Notes: generated by a model not told the origin, from the sequence alone. DNA of 64,000 nucleotides from CBDCNP01 sp965222425 (GCA_965222425.1 CBDCTW010000005.1:62001-126000), one strand, 5' to 3'. Positions 18,415 through 29,021 are shown, counted from the first letter of the stretch. Program-made: numbers and translations.

Positions 18415-19710
18415 ATGCCAGACCCCAAGCCCGGACAACTACATCGAGAGCTTGGGGTTGCCTCCGCTGTCATGATGGGGCTCGGCTCCATCGTGGGCAC
18501 GGGGGTCTTCGTCAGTATCGGCATCGCGGCCGGGGTGAGCGGCGGTTCGGTCATTCTGGCGATCCCTTTGGCGGCCCTGGTCGCAACCTGCAACGCACTT
18601 TCGAGCGCTCAGCTGGCGGCGAGCCATCCGGTGAGCGGCGGCACCTATGAGTACGGATATCACTTCTTGAAACCCTGGCTCGGGTTTTCCGCGGGGTGGA
18701 TGTTTCTTTCCGCCAAGTCGGCGTCCGCCGCGACCGCGGCCCTCGGCTTTTCAGGCTATCTCTTGCATACCCTGGGGGCAGACGCCGCTGGATGGCTCGT
18801 TCTCGTCGCGGCGCTGACGACGCTCGTGCTGACCACGATTGTTCTCATGGGGCTCCGGAAAGCGAACTGGACGAATATTTTCATTGTCACGCTGACGTGG
18901 TTCGCGCTCGGTCTCTTCGTGCTCGTCGGTGTCGTCCACTTGCTGCGAACCGGAACCGGGAATCTCCTGCCCCTCCTCCCCCGAGACACGTTAGGCGGGT
19001 GGCCGGGGTTTCTCGAAGCCTCCGCTCTCATGTTCGTCGCGTTCACCGGATATGGACGCATTGCGACGCTCGGAGAAGAAGTGCGCGACCCGCGACGCAC
19101 CATCCCGCGCGCCATCGTCATGACGCTCGTCTTGTCGGCCTCGCTTTATGTGGCGGTCGGGATCGTCGCGGTAGCCGCCGAGGGTCCGGAGGCGCTCGCG
19201 GCTGCCACGATCGGCGAAGCGGCACCCCTCGAGATCGTGGCCGAAAGGTTCCGCGTGCCGGGCGTTCCCTCGATCGTCGCCATTGGCGCCATGACCGCCA
19301 TGCTCGGGGTTCTCTTGAATCTCATCCTCGGTCTCTCGCGCGTTCTCCTCGCGATGGGACGTCGGGGAGATATGCCGCAAGCGGTCGCTATCTTGAACGC
19401 GTCTCGAACGACGCCGTACGTCGCGGTGGCGGTGGTCTGTCTCCTCATCACCGGTCTCGTCACCATCGGGAACGTCAAAACGACTTGGTCCTTCAGCGCC
19501 TTCACCGTTTTGGTGTACTACGCGATCACGAATGTCGCCGCGCTGGCGCTTCCGCCGACTGAACGCCTCTACCCGCGAGCATTCGCTTGGGGCGGTCTTG
19601 CCGCCTGTCTCTTTCTCGCCTTTTGGGTGGATCGGTCGGTCTGGCTTTCGGGGCTTGCTCTACTTGGAGTCGGGCTCCTCTGGCACGTTTTTTCTAGGAG
19701 ACAAAAATGA
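18415..19710 (+). CDS. APC-superfamily amino acid permease
   Basis: 431 residues. TM1 carries the APC signature GLGSIVGTGVFVSIGIAAG with the GTG helix break (about residues 22-40), and TM6 the block EASALMFVAFTGYGRIATLG. About 12 membrane segments. It belongs to the APC/YhdG-like amino acid transporters; specificity unknown. Its TGA overlaps the ATG of the next gene (ATGA), so the two are translationally coupled: a permease followed by an exported M20 amidohydrolase, suggesting uptake and hydrolysis of an amino-acid conjugate. Confidence 0.88.
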   Translation: MPDPKPGQLHRELGVASAVMMGLGSIVGTGVFVSIGIAAGVSGGSVILAIPLAALVATCNALSSAQLAASHPVSGGTYEYGYHFLKPWLGFSAGWMFLSAKSASAATAALGFSGYLLHTLGADAAGWLVLVAALTTLVLTTIVLMGLRKANWTNIFIVTLTWFALGLFVLVGVVHLLRTGTGNLLPLLPRDTLGGWPGFLEASALMFVAFTGYGRIATLGEEVRDPRRTIPRAIVMTLVLSASLYVAVGIVAVAAEGPEALAAATIGEAAPLEIVAERFRVPGVPSIVAIGAMTAMLGVLLNLILGLSRVLLAMGRRGDMPQAVAILNASRTTPYVAVAVVCLLITGLVTIGNVKTTWSFSAFTVLVYYAITNVAALALPPTERLYPRAFAWGGLAACLFLAFWVDRSVWLSGLALLGVGLLWHVFSRRQK

Positions 19711-21116
19711 AAACAGGTGTGGTAGCAGGCATCTTGACGATCCTCCTCTCCGGAACAGCCGGGGCCGAGGATGCCAAGGATCAGGTCACGGGCTTTCTCG
19801 ACGGTCATCAAAAAGAGTTTTCGGAAGTTGCAATGGATATTTGGAACTACGCTGAGGTCGGCTACCAAGAGGAAAGATCCTCGGCGCTTCTGCAATCCAA
19901 ACTCCAGGCGGCCGGCTTCGATGTGGAGTCGGGCGTCGCCGGCATGCCGACCGCCTTCATCGCGAGCTGGGGTGAAGGCACGCCGGTGATCGCAATCCTG
20001 GCCGAGTACGACGCCTTGCCTGGCCTATCGCAACTAGTTGCGACCGAGCGAAAAGACGCTGGCGGCCCGGCCGGGCATGCGTGCGGGCATCATCTCTCTG
20101 GTACCGCCTCGACGGCGGCCGCTGTCGCAGTCAAAGAGTGGTTACAAAAGTCAGGTACCAGAGGGACCGTCCGCCTCTACGGCACACCGGCGGAAGAGGG
20201 TGGAGCCGGCAAGGTCTACATGGTTCGCGAAGGTCTCTTCGAAGACGTCGACGTCTCCATCGGGTGGCACCCGGGTGATGAAAATGACGCCAGCCCCGTT
20301 ACCTCGCTCGCCAACATCTCCACCAAGTTCCGATTCTATGGCCGCTCGGCTCACGCCGCCGGGGCTCCCGAACAGGGTCGATCGGCTCTAGACGCCGTCG
20401 AGTCGCTGAACTACATGGTCAATCTGATGCGGGAGCACGTCGACTCGACCACCCGGATTCACTACGTCATCACTCGCGGCGGCGAGGCCCGAATGTCGTG
20501 CCTGATTTCGCCGAGGTCTATTACTACACCCGTCATCCCGATGTAGTAGCTTTGCGGGGGATCTGGGGAAGAGTTCACAAGGCTGCCGAAGGAGCCGTCC
20601 TCGGTACGGGAACGAGAATGGAATACGAGATCATCCACGGCACTCCCCAACGAGACCGTGCACCGACTCCTCGACAAAAATCGACGCGCCTCCGCGGAAA
20701 TGGTCTATACCGAAGAATAAGCCGCCTTCGCCGAGAAGATCCACGCCACGCTCGCCAAGCCCAAACCGATCGGCTCCCAGTCCGAAGTGCTGCCTTGGAA
20801 ACCGTCGATGGTGTCCGCTTCTTCCGACGTTGCGGACGTGAGCTGGGTGGTTCCCTACGCTGAATTCAGCGGCGCCACTTGGGTGCCCGGAACACCGTCC
20901 CACAGTTGGCAAGCGGTGGCGTGTAGCGGCATGAGCATCGGTCTCAGAGGTATGGCGGTGGCGGCGAAGACGCTGGCCATGACCGCAGTCGATCTCTTCG
21001 AAGATCCGTCGCTCGCTGAAAGAGCGAAGGAGGAGCTTCAGAAGGCTCAGGGGCCCGATTTCGAATACGAGCCGTTGGTAGGCGATCGGAAACCGCCGCT
21101 CGACTATCGAAATTAG
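19707..21116 (+). pseudogene. M20-family amidohydrolase (AbgB/HipO-like) with two frameshifts and a stop
   Basis: Signal peptide TGVVAGILTILLSGTAGA, then NYAEVGYQEERSSALL, ILAEYDALPGLSQ, GPAGHACGHHLSGTAS (metal ligands HACGHH) and YGTPAEEGGAGKVYM (catalytic Glu pair). The dimerisation domain FRFYGRSAHAAGAPEQGRSA follows. The frame is broken at about 20491 (one G missing in GCCCGAATG), restored in another frame, shifted again at 20645-20648 (extra C), and stopped by TAA at 20718-20720 (YTEE*AAFAEKI). The tail PGTPSHSWQAVACSGMSIG is intact in sequence. An intact protein would be about 465 residues. Three lesions indicate decay. The upstream permease gene is intact. Confidence 0.8.
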
Positions 21117-21118
21117 AC

Positions 21119-24100
21119 TTAGTCGGCGCGTAGCCGGACTACCCTCTGACCGGCTCTCGTTTCCTGGCCGATTCCTACCTCGATGCGTTCGACGATGCAC
21201 GCGGAGGGGGCGGTGACCGACGTTTCCATCTTCATGGCTTCGAGGACCAGCAAACCATCACCGGGCTCCACCGCATCTCCGACCTTGCAGAGAATCCGAA
21301 GCACCTTACCAGGCATGCTGGCACCGACATCGAGCGGATCCGCGGGATCGGCCATCGGCGCAACCTCTTCGGAGATCGCAACGCTCAGGTCGCGCACCAC
21401 GACCTCACGGGGCTGACCGTTGAGCTCGAAGTACACCATGCGGCGTCCGTCGGCGGTCGAGCCCCCAATGGCAACGAGCTTAACAATCAAGGTCTTTCCC
21501 AGCTCGATGTCCACGCTGACCTCTTCACCCACTTGAAGCCCGTAAAGGAACGAGGGCGTCGGGAGAATAGACGGATCGCCGAACGTGTCGTTGTGTTTGA
21601 GGTAATCTTCGAACACGTCCGGGTAAAGCGCATCGCTCAAGAGCGATTTCTCGGTGGGCTCACGGCCCAGCCGCTTTTGTAATCGCGTCTTGGCGGCATC
21701 GAAATCGTGGGGATCCAAATGCTCGCCGGCGCGATCCGTGATCGCCGGGCGTCCCTTCAGGATCGCTTTCTGCACGCGCTCCGGGAACCCGCCATAGGGC
21801 TGACCAAGCCTTCCGGCGAGGAAGTCCACGACCGATCGAGGAAAATCCAAGCGGCTGGCCTGGGATATCGCTTCTTCGGCGGTCAGCTCGTTCTGAACCA
21901 GAAACATCGCGAAGTCGGCCACGACCTTGGACGTCGGTGTTACCTTAATGATGTCGCCGAGGACGAGGTTGACCTCCTGGTACTTCTTTTTGAGCTCCCC
22001 CCAACGCTCCCCCAAGCCAAGCTGGTCGGCGCGTCGAAGCAGGTTCGAGTATTGGCCACCGGGAATCTCATGTTCGTAGACCTCCGTGGTGCTGGCCTTC
22101 AGGCCGGACTCGAAGGTGTAATAAAGGTTACGAACCCGTTCCCAATAGAGGTCGAGCCGATTCATCGCGTCCAGATCGAGAGCCGGCCGCCTCTCGTTGG
22201 TGGCGAGGGCAGCGCAAACCGCGTTCAAGGAAGGCTGGCTGGTGAGCCCCGACATGCTCGCGACGGCGCAATCGATGGCATCGACGCCTGCTTCGCTCGC
22301 CATGAGATAGGTCGCAACACCGTTGCCACTCGTATCGTGGGTGTGGAGATGGACGGGAAGCCCGGTCTCCTCGCGAAGGGCAGGGATGAGCTGGCGCGCA
22401 GCCGCGGGTTTGAGAAGTCCCGCCATGTCTTTGATCGCGAGTATGTGCGCCCCGCGCTTGGTAAGCTCTTTCGCGAGACCCACGTAGTAATCGAGATCAT
22501 ATTTCTTGCGACTCGGATCCGAGACGTCGCCGGTGTAACAGATAGCGGCTTCGGCAACTTTGCCAACTCTTCCCACCTCTTCGATGGCGAGCGTCATGTT
22601 CGGCACCCAGTTGAGTGCATCGAAGATGCGGAAGATATCGATCCCCGCCTCGGCCGCACAACCAACGAAGCGTCGGATGACGTTATCCGGATAGTTCGTG
22701 TACCCGACGGCGTTCGCACCCCGGAGCAGCATTTGGAAAAGAATGTTGGGCATCGCTGCCCGCAAACGGCTGAGTCGCTCCCAGGGATCTTCGTTCAGAA
22801 AACGATAGGCAACATCGAAGGTCGCGCCTCCCCACATTTCGACGCTGAAGAGATTTCTCGCGATGCGGGCGGTAACAGGCGCGATGGTTTCCATGTCCGC
22901 GGTACGAACGCGTGTCGACAGCAGCGACTGATGCGCGTCTCGAAACGTGGTGTCGGTCACCCAGAGACGCGACTCTTCGCGGAGCCAGCTCGCCAAGCCT
23001 TCCGGGCCCTTATCGCGAAAGACCGCCATTGCCTCTCCATCTTCGGGCGCCTTGCGCAACTGGTCGCGTTCGAGCCCCGGCACCTGAGGGAGAAAGAGAG
23101 GTGTCGGTCGTTTCAGAGGGCCTTTCGCCCCTGGCGGTCCATTCACAACCGCGTCCGCGAGCGACCTCAGGAGCTTGGTGCCTCGGTCACGACCCGGCGG
23201 AAACTCGAAAAGCTCCGGCGTCTCATCGATGAAACGTGTGTCGACGTCCCCAGACAGGAACCGGGGATGGGAAATCACATTCTCCAGGAATCGCGTGTTG
23301 GTCTTGACGCCACGAATCCGAAATTCACGAAGAGAACGTAGCAACTTGGCACGCGCGCCCTTGAAGTCGAGAGCGGTGGCGATCACCTTGACGATGAGGC
23401 TGTCGTAGTAGCTCGAAATGATGGTTCCTGCTCCGGCGGTCCCGTCGTCGAGCCGAATCCCAAAACCTCCGGCAGCGCGATAGGCGCGAACCTTTCCGGT
23501 GCTCGGTGCAAACTCCGCCTGGGGATCTTCCGCGGTGATCCGGCATTGCACCGCGAAACCGTTCTTCGTGATGGCGGCCTGACTCGAGATCCCGATCTCG
23601 GAGTCTCGCAATCGATAACCTTCGGCGACTCGGATTTGCGCCTGGACGAGATCGCGGCCGGTGATGCACTCGGTTATGGTGTGCTCGACCTGGATCCGTG
23701 GATTGACCTCGATGAAGTAGTAGCCTCCGTCGTCGACGAGGAATTCGACCGTTCCCGCATTGTTGTAGCCCGCGGTGGTGACGATGCGCAGTGCCGCCTG
23801 GTAAAGCTCCGAACGCACCTGGTCGCCAATTGAAATCGCGGGCGCGAACTCGACGACCTTCTGGTGGCGGCGCTGCACCGAACAATCGCGTTCGAACAAA
23901 TGGACGCACTGGCCGTGCTCGTCGGCCAGGATTTGTATCTCGATATGTTTCACCCGCTGGAGAAGCTTCTCGCAGTACACGTCCTCGCGACCGAACGCGG
24001 CCTTCGCCTCGCTACGCGCCTGCTCGAAAGCCTGCTCCATCTCTTCGTCCGAGCGTACGATGCGTATGCCCCGACCGCCGCCGCCGAAAGAAGCCTTGAG

Positions 24101-24598
24101 AAGGATGGGGTAACCGTGCTCGGAAGCAAACCTGCGCACCTGCTTAGTCGAGGTCATGGGCTCTTCGGTTCCTGGCACCACCGGAACTCCGGCATCCAGC
24201 GCGAGCTTGCGTGCCGATGTCTTGCTGCCGAAAACCTCGAGGACCTCCGGGCGCGGGCCGATGAAGACGACTCCGACATCGGCACATCGGCGGGCGAACT
24301 CCGCATTCTCCGCCAAGAAGCCGTATCCGGGATGAATCGCATCTACTTCCTGGGCGAGGGCAATGTCGAGGATGGCTTCCTGATCCAAGTAGGCTCCTAC
24401 CGGCTCGTCGGGCGAGCCGACGGGAAACGCCTCGTCCGCCTTATAGCGATGGATGGAGAGCTGATCGGCGTGAGCGTAGATGGCGAGCGTCCGGATCCCG
24501 AGCTCCGTACACGCGCGGAAGATCCGGATGGCGATCTCCCCGCGGTTGGCCGCCATGACCTTAGAGAACAGTCGTTTTTCGTTCACAAGAGGGCACAT
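21119..24598 (-). CDS. pyc: Pyruvate carboxylase
   Basis: 1159 residues, the size of single-chain pyruvate carboxylases. Biotin carboxylase domain: MAANRGEIAIRIFRACTELG at the start, ATP-grasp loop ASFGGGGRGIRIV, FFIEVNPRIQVEHT-like YFIEVNPRIQVEHTITE. Carboxyltransferase TIM barrel from about residue 530: TDTTFRDAHQSLLSTRVRT, with metal-site LHTHDTSGNG. C-terminal biotinyl domain with biotin lysine in VLEAMKMETSV and the distal CKVGDAVEPGDGLL. It carboxylates pyruvate to oxaloacetate (anaplerosis). The frame is undamaged over 3.5 kb, a useful control for sequence quality here. Faces the SDR gene divergently across 55 bp. Confidence 0.97.
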   Translation of the reverse strand: MCPLVNEKRLFSKVMAANRGEIAIRIFRACTELGIRTLAIYAHADQLSIHRYKADEAFPVGSPDEPVGAYLDQEAILDIALAQEVDAIHPGYGFLAENAEFARRCADVGVVFIGPRPEVLEVFGSKTSARKLALDAGVPVVPGTEEPMTSTKQVRRFASEHGYPILLKASFGGGGRGIRIVRSDEEMEQAFEQARSEAKAAFGREDVYCEKLLQRVKHIEIQILADEHGQCVHLFERDCSVQRRHQKVVEFAPAISIGDQVRSELYQAALRIVTTAGYNNAGTVEFLVDDGGYYFIEVNPRIQVEHTITECITGRDLVQAQIRVAEGYRLRDSEIGISSQAAITKNGFAVQCRITAEDPQAEFAPSTGKVRAYRAAGGFGIRLDDGTAGAGTIISSYYDSLIVKVIATALDFKGARAKLLRSLREFRIRGVKTNTRFLENVISHPRFLSGDVDTRFIDETPELFEFPPGRDRGTKLLRSLADAVVNGPPGAKGPLKRPTPLFLPQVPGLERDQLRKAPEDGEAMAVFRDKGPEGLASWLREESRLWVTDTTFRDAHQSLLSTRVRTADMETIAPVTARIARNLFSVEMWGGATFDVAYRFLNEDPWERLSRLRAAMPNILFQMLLRGANAVGYTNYPDNVIRRFVGCAAEAGIDIFRIFDALNWVPNMTLAIEEVGRVGKVAEAAICYTGDVSDPSRKKYDLDYYVGLAKELTKRGAHILAIKDMAGLLKPAAARQLIPALREETGLPVHLHTHDTSGNGVATYLMASEAGVDAIDCAVASMSGLTSQPSLNAVCAALATNERRPALDLDAMNRLDLYWERVRNLYYTFESGLKASTTEVYEHEIPGGQYSNLLRRADQLGLGERWGELKKKYQEVNLVLGDIIKVTPTSKVVADFAMFLVQNELTAEEAISQASRLDFPRSVVDFLAGRLGQPYGGFPERVQKAILKGRPAITDRAGEHLDPHDFDAAKTRLQKRLGREPTEKSLLSDALYPDVFEDYLKHNDTFGDPSILPTPSFLYGLQVGEEVSVDIELGKTLIVKLVAIGGSTADGRRMVYFELNGQPREVVVRDLSVAISEEVAPMADPADPLDVGASMPGKVLRILCKVGDAVEPGDGLLVLEAMKMETSVTAPSACIVERIEVGIGQETRAGQRVVRLRAD

Positions 24599-24653
24599 TG
24601 TGACGCCTCACTTCACCGCGCGCAAGACGACGTCGGAGTGTTAGGATCCAGCC

Positions 24654-25388
24654 ATGAGCGAGCGAGTTGCATTAATCACGGGTGGCGCGCGCGGTATTGG
24701 TCGGGCCGTCGCCTTAGACCTGGCCACCCAGGGGTGGTCGCTCGCGATCTGCTATAGGACCAGTGCGAAGGAAGCAGACGAGACCAAGGCGCAAATCGAA
24801 AAAAATGGAGGTCGTGGGCTAGCGGAGCAATGTGATGTGTCCGATCCCGGGGCCGCCGAAGGGTTCGTGCGCCTGGTCGAAAAAGAGTGGGGCCGCATCG
24901 ACGCGCTCATCAACGGAGCGGGTCCTTACCAGCGAAAGAATCTATTGGAAGTGAGCATCGAGGACTGGCACTCGATGTTTGATAACAACCTGCACCCCTT
25001 GTTCTATCTCGGTCGCGCCGTGGCCCCGGGCATGAAAGAGCGCAAGTGGGGGCGGATCATCAGCTTCAGCATGGCCAACGCCGACCGTCTCTTGGCGCAG
25101 CCCCAACTGACGGCGCACTACATCTCAAAAGTCGGCGTGCTCATCTTCACGCGCTCCTTGGCGCGCCTACTGGCGCCTCACGGCATCACCGTCAACGCGA
25201 TCTCACCCGGATTCATCGACTCTGGCAGCGCCCCGCCCGAGGAGCTCGAGTCCATGGCCAAGAAGATTCCTGCGGGATACATCGGTGAGACTCAGGACGT
25301 GGTGGGCTTGGTGCGCTATCTTCTCTCCGATGATGCCCGTTACATCAACGGAGCGAATGTTCAGGTCAGCGGGGCCTGGGGAATATAG
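24654..25388 (+). CDS. Short-chain dehydrogenase/reductase
   Basis: 244 residues. NAD(P)-binding TGGARGIGRAVALDLA (TGxxxGxG) at residues 9-24; INGAGPYQR, active-site Ser region IISFSMANADR, and the YxxxK pair in AHYISKVGVL; substrate-side NAISPGFIDSG. Closest to FabG-like 3-oxoacyl reductases by motif spacing, but the substrate is unknown. Its stop is 2 nt before the TTG start of the amidase gene, implying coupled translation. Confidence 0.88.
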   Translation: MSERVALITGGARGIGRAVALDLATQGWSLAICYRTSAKEADETKAQIEKNGGRGLAEQCDVSDPGAAEGFVRLVEKEWGRIDALINGAGPYQRKNLLEVSIEDWHSMFDNNLHPLFYLGRAVAPGMKERKWGRIISFSMANADRLLAQPQLTAHYISKVGVLIFTRSLARLLAPHGITVNAISPGFIDSGSAPPEELESMAKKIPAGYIGETQDVVGLVRYLLSDDARYINGANVQVSGAWGI

Positions 25389-25390
25389 AT

Positions 25391-26908
25391 TTGTTTGAAG
25401 AAAACGCTCTCTCCCGGCGAGAGATGCTCTCTCTCCTCGGAAGTGCCGCCGTCTTGCCTCTGACCGTGGCCTGGTCCCCCGTTTCCCTTCGTGACCCGTT
25501 AATCCATTCCTCCGCCTCGTCGTTGGCCAAGGCGATCCGGGCGAAACGAGTCTCTTCGGTCGAGGTTGTCCGGGCGTACCTGGATCGCATCGAAGAGGTC
25601 AACGCTAAACTGAACGCGGTTGTACAGCTCGTGTCCGACCGAGCTCTCGATGAAGCACGACGAGCGGACGCCGATTTAGCGCGGGGCGAGATAAAGGGCC
25701 CGCTGCATGGCGTGCCGATGACGTTGAAGGATTCGCTAGACACCGCAGGGGTGATCAGTACCGCGGGCAGCTTGGGAAGAAGAGACTATGTCCCGCCCTC
25801 CGACGCCACGGTAGTGGCGCGCATGAGGGACGCGGGAGCTATCTTGTTAGGGAAGACAAACACTCCTGAGTTTACTCACTGGGGTGACACCGACAACCTG
25901 GTGTACGGTAAGACCAGCAATCCGTACGACCTTTCTCGTAGCCCGGGTGGGAGTAGCGGTGGCGCGGCCGCCATCGTGGCCGCTGCCGGTTCACCGTTAG
26001 ATCTGGGAAGCGACACCGGCGGCAGCATTCGATGGCCGTCTCATTTCTGCGGCATCGCCGGACTGAAACCCACCAACGGGCGGGTACCCCGAACCGGACA
26101 CTTTATCTCGTTCGATGCCGGGCTGGCTTCGCACGAAACCACCGTTGGGCCTATTGCCAGATACGTCGAGGACTTGATCCTCGCGTTGCCCATCATTTCG
26201 GGTCCGGATGGGCAAGATCCCGACGTGGTCCCCATGCCCGTTCCCGACCCGGCGGCCATCGATCTGCGACAATTGCGCGCGGCTTATTACAACGAAGATG
26301 GTGTACTGTCCTCTTTCCCCCCCACGCCGGAGACGAAAGCGACGGTCACGCGCGCCGTCGAAGCACTGTCGGAGACCGGCGTGAAAGTCGAAGAGCGACG
26401 ACCAGAGGCGCTCGACCGATTGCGGGACCTGAGCGGGTACTCGGACGGCGGGGCGTCGCTCGCTCGATCGATCGAGAAAGCCGGCACCGATCAACTCTCG
26501 CCGCCGATCCAGCTACAGTACGAAGGCGGGCAGAATTCCACGTTATCGCTCCGCGAGGCCGGCGAAAAGCTCATCGCACGCCAGAGGTTTCGAGGTGAGA
26601 TGTTGCGATTCATGGAGCACTACGACCTGATCGTCTGCCCGGTCGCTCCGTTCCCCGCGTTCCTTCACGGCGCGTTGGATGAAATGGTGGCGAAGTCCCT
26701 CTCCGCCGATGGATTCGTGCCGGATACCTATACATCGGTGTTCAACATCACGGGTTGGCCCGCCGCGGTCGTTCGCGGCGGGACTTCACCGGAGGGCTTG
26801 CCCATCGGAGTCCAAGTCGTGGGTCGTCCTTGGCGGGAAGACACGGTGCTGGCAGCCGCCCAGTTCTTGGAAAAGGAGTTGGGGGGGTGGCAGCCGCCTC
26901 CAATCTGA
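25391..26908 (+). CDS. Amidase (amidase-signature family), Tat-exported
   Basis: 505 residues from a TTG at 25391, two bases after the SDR stop; this start includes a twin-arginine signal (SRREMLSLLGSAAVLPLTVA). The Ser-cisSer-Lys triad is visible: GVPMTLKDSLDTAGV (Lys), SPGGSSGGAAAIVAA (cis-Ser) and LGSDTGGSIRWPSHFCG (nucleophile Ser). The C-terminus carries VFNITGWPAAVVRGG. It hydrolyses an amide in the periplasm. With the upstream reductase it may belong to one catabolic unit. Confidence 0.92.
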   Translation: MFEENALSRREMLSLLGSAAVLPLTVAWSPVSLRDPLIHSSASSLAKAIRAKRVSSVEVVRAYLDRIEEVNAKLNAVVQLVSDRALDEARRADADLARGEIKGPLHGVPMTLKDSLDTAGVISTAGSLGRRDYVPPSDATVVARMRDAGAILLGKTNTPEFTHWGDTDNLVYGKTSNPYDLSRSPGGSSGGAAAIVAAAGSPLDLGSDTGGSIRWPSHFCGIAGLKPTNGRVPRTGHFISFDAGLASHETTVGPIARYVEDLILALPIISGPDGQDPDVVPMPVPDPAAIDLRQLRAAYYNEDGVLSSFPPTPETKATVTRAVEALSETGVKVEERRPEALDRLRDLSGYSDGGASLARSIEKAGTDQLSPPIQLQYEGGQNSTLSLREAGEKLIARQRFRGEMLRFMEHYDLIVCPVAPFPAFLHGALDEMVAKSLSADGFVPDTYTSVFNITGWPAAVVRGGTSPEGLPIGVQVVGRPWREDTVLAAAQFLEKELGGWQPPPI

Positions 26909-26923
26909 TAGTGAATGTGCGAC

Positions 26924-27178
26924 TCATTCCGCTGCGTCCTCAACCGCCACCGCCCCGCGATGAGTCGTCCAGGGGTCGCCCGAAGCTAGCAGGCGCTGGC
27001 TACCCAAGTAAGTTTCAAGAAGTCTCCACTCCCGCAAGTCTTTGGCGCCTTGCAAAAGCTCTTGGCAACAGCTCACGGGCAGGTAGAAAGGGATATCGTC
27101 CTTCTCCACTTGACGGAGTCGTTTCACCGCCGCGGTTGACCGTCCGCGGAAGAAATCCACGAGAACGGACGAGTCCAC
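26924..27178 (-). pseudogene. VapC-type PIN toxin fragment
   Basis: 84 residues from GTG at 27178: VDSSVLVDFFRGRSTAAVKR (first PIN Asp) and YLPVSCCQELLQGAKDLREW (middle Glu), ending soon after LLETYLGSQRLLASGDPW. The C-terminal third of a PIN domain, with the last two acidic residues, is missing, and no antitoxin gene precedes it. Its 5' end lies over the 5' end of the GHKL gene on the other strand (about 27150-27185), so both meet at a junction. Probably inactive. Confidence 0.65.
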
Positions 27179-29021
27179 GATCCCTTTGAGCTCATCCGCT
27201 GGCTAGCACTCAGCCAACCCGATCCGAGAAAGGCACTCGCCGAGCTCGTCCCAAATAGCCTAACGCCGGGGATCGCTCGATTCGTGTCACACGGCTGCGC
27301 GAAAAGGGCGTGCCTTGTCTCAAGATTCTCGACGACGGGGAGGGCGTCATTCCCGAGATGGACCGTCCCGATGCCCTGCGGTACATCGCCACTCACATCG
27401 GCCACAGTCGAAAGCAATCCCTGTCGCCGCAGCAACGACTCGAGCTCATGACCCAGGGGCAGTATGGCATCGGACTGCTAGGTTTTTGGAGCTTGGGTGA
27501 GATGCTCGAGATACGCAGTTACTTCGGCGGTCACAAACCCCATCGCTTGATCCTGTATCGGGACTGGCCCCAGTACGCTATTGAGCCGCTGAGGGGCAAA
27601 TTGACTTTCGGAGAGCGCTCGACCGAAGTGGTGGTGGTGGGGCTTCACCGAGCGGCGATGAGCAGCTTGGTGGCTCGGCGGGCCGCGGACTACTTGGCTT
27701 CCGAACTGCGCGGGCAGCTACTGGAGCGAGGGGTCGATCTGGTCGCGGACGATCGGATGGCGCGTGGTCGGGCCCGAAAGTCCATCACCGTGAAACCACC
27801 TCGCTTCCTCGGCCAACGTCTGGCGGGATTCGGACCGCTGCCGGTAGAGGGCTACCCTCCCATCCGCCTGGAGATCTATCTCACCGTAGAGGAAAAAAAC
27901 GGCCCCGAGCCGCGAGGAGTCGCCCTGTACACAGCCGGCACTTTGGTTACGGAAGGATTCGACGAGCTTGCCCCGCTTGGGCTCGATCACGTTCCTTGGA
28001 CGGACAGCCGCTTGACCGGGCTCGTCGACTTTCCGGTGCTTCGCGTGGCTCCCGGCAGCCGGCGCGGCGTCGTGCCCGACGAAGCGGCGGGAGCGTTCGC
28101 CAAGGCATTGGTCGAGGTCGAGCCCCAGCTCATGGAGCTACTCGAAGAAAGGGAGAAGGAACGAGCCGAACAGCTCGATCGACAACTGATCCGAGATCTA
28201 CAACGTGCGTTTCGAGACTTCTACCGCCAGCGCCCGCGCTACACCATGCTTCCCGTTCGCTCGGAACAAGATGAAGAACGCGGCCCAGGAACCGCGGGCG
28301 ACGAAAAGGCGGACCCAGGAGAAACGGAGGCACCGCCTGGATTGGCCGCTCACGAGCCATCGGCCGGCGAGAGCTCGACGCCGGTTGCCGAGCTCTTCCC
28401 TCCCGGTCCCCTGGCATCGATTCGCGTCATCCCATCCCGCGTTCTGATGGAGTGCGGCGCAACGAAACAAGTGCGGGCTCGGGCCACGGACGCCGAAGGC
28501 CGCGTGATCCCAACCGGCGTGGAGTTTTCTTGGGAGCTCTCCGGTCCCGGTCGGAGCACTCACTGACGTCGAACCTGCCGCCCCAACAGGTGGCCTTGAC
28601 CGCCGCCGACCAGCCGGGGCAGGGGAGCCTTTCGGTGCGAGCACGCGCGGCCGGCCGCGAGGCAGGTGTGGTCGTCGCCGTCGAAGTTGTGGAGGAGTTA
28701 CCGGGGGGGGGCCGTCCGACGAGGGGATTCCCGAGCCCGAGCTGGTCGACCATCCCGGTGCCTCATGGCGCTCTCGCTTTTTCGAGGGCCGCTGGGAGGT
28801 CAACAGCGGACATCGTGACTATCAAGCCATCGCCGATCGCCCCGCCCTCCAGCTCCGTTATCTAGCACTCCTCTTCGCGAAAGAAGTCGTGCTTCGCAGC
28901 AGTCAGGATCCCCGATTGGAGCAGCCGCTGGGGCAGCTCGCCGAAGTCGCGGCCTATGCTGACCGTAGCCTCGCTGACCGGCGCCCTGGCCGACGACGCC
29001 GCGAGACAGAAAGATAGCTGA
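27151..29021 (+). pseudogene. GHKL (HATPase_c_3) ATP-binding protein with Ig-like domain, several frameshifts
   Basis: N-terminus HDPFELIRWLALSQPDPRKA leads to a GHKL N-box AELVPNSL near 27242-27262, where one base is missing (CTAACGCC for CTA GAC GCC). The main frame (27290-28566) has LKILDDGEGVIPEMD (G1 box), ATHIGHSRK, GQYGIGLLGFWSLGEM (G2 box), then a MutL/Hsp90-like middle domain. A segment IRVIPSRVLMECGATKQVRA starts an Ig-like fold, shifted again near 28555, again at a nine-G run (28703-28711), and once more near 28970 to reach LTGALADDAARQKDS. No start codon fits; the 5' end abuts a vapC fragment. Function of the intact family is unknown to me. Confidence 0.65.
28703..28711 (+). repeat. 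Run of nine G
   Basis: Nine consecutive G between CC and CC inside the Ig-like part of the GHKL gene. The upstream coding frame (VEVVEELPGGG) and the downstream one (SDEGIPEPELVDH) differ by exactly the amount that one more G would correct. Such a tract could be a contingency (phase-variable) site or an error-prone position in the assembly; since the same gene has other frameshifts, it does not decide expression alone. Confidence 0.8.

Noticed and set aside
21707..23341. Long plus-strand open frame of 544 codons opposite pyruvate carboxylase
   Set aside because: It is the antisense shadow of a strongly conserved gene; it shows no domain, signal or ribosome-binding site of its own.
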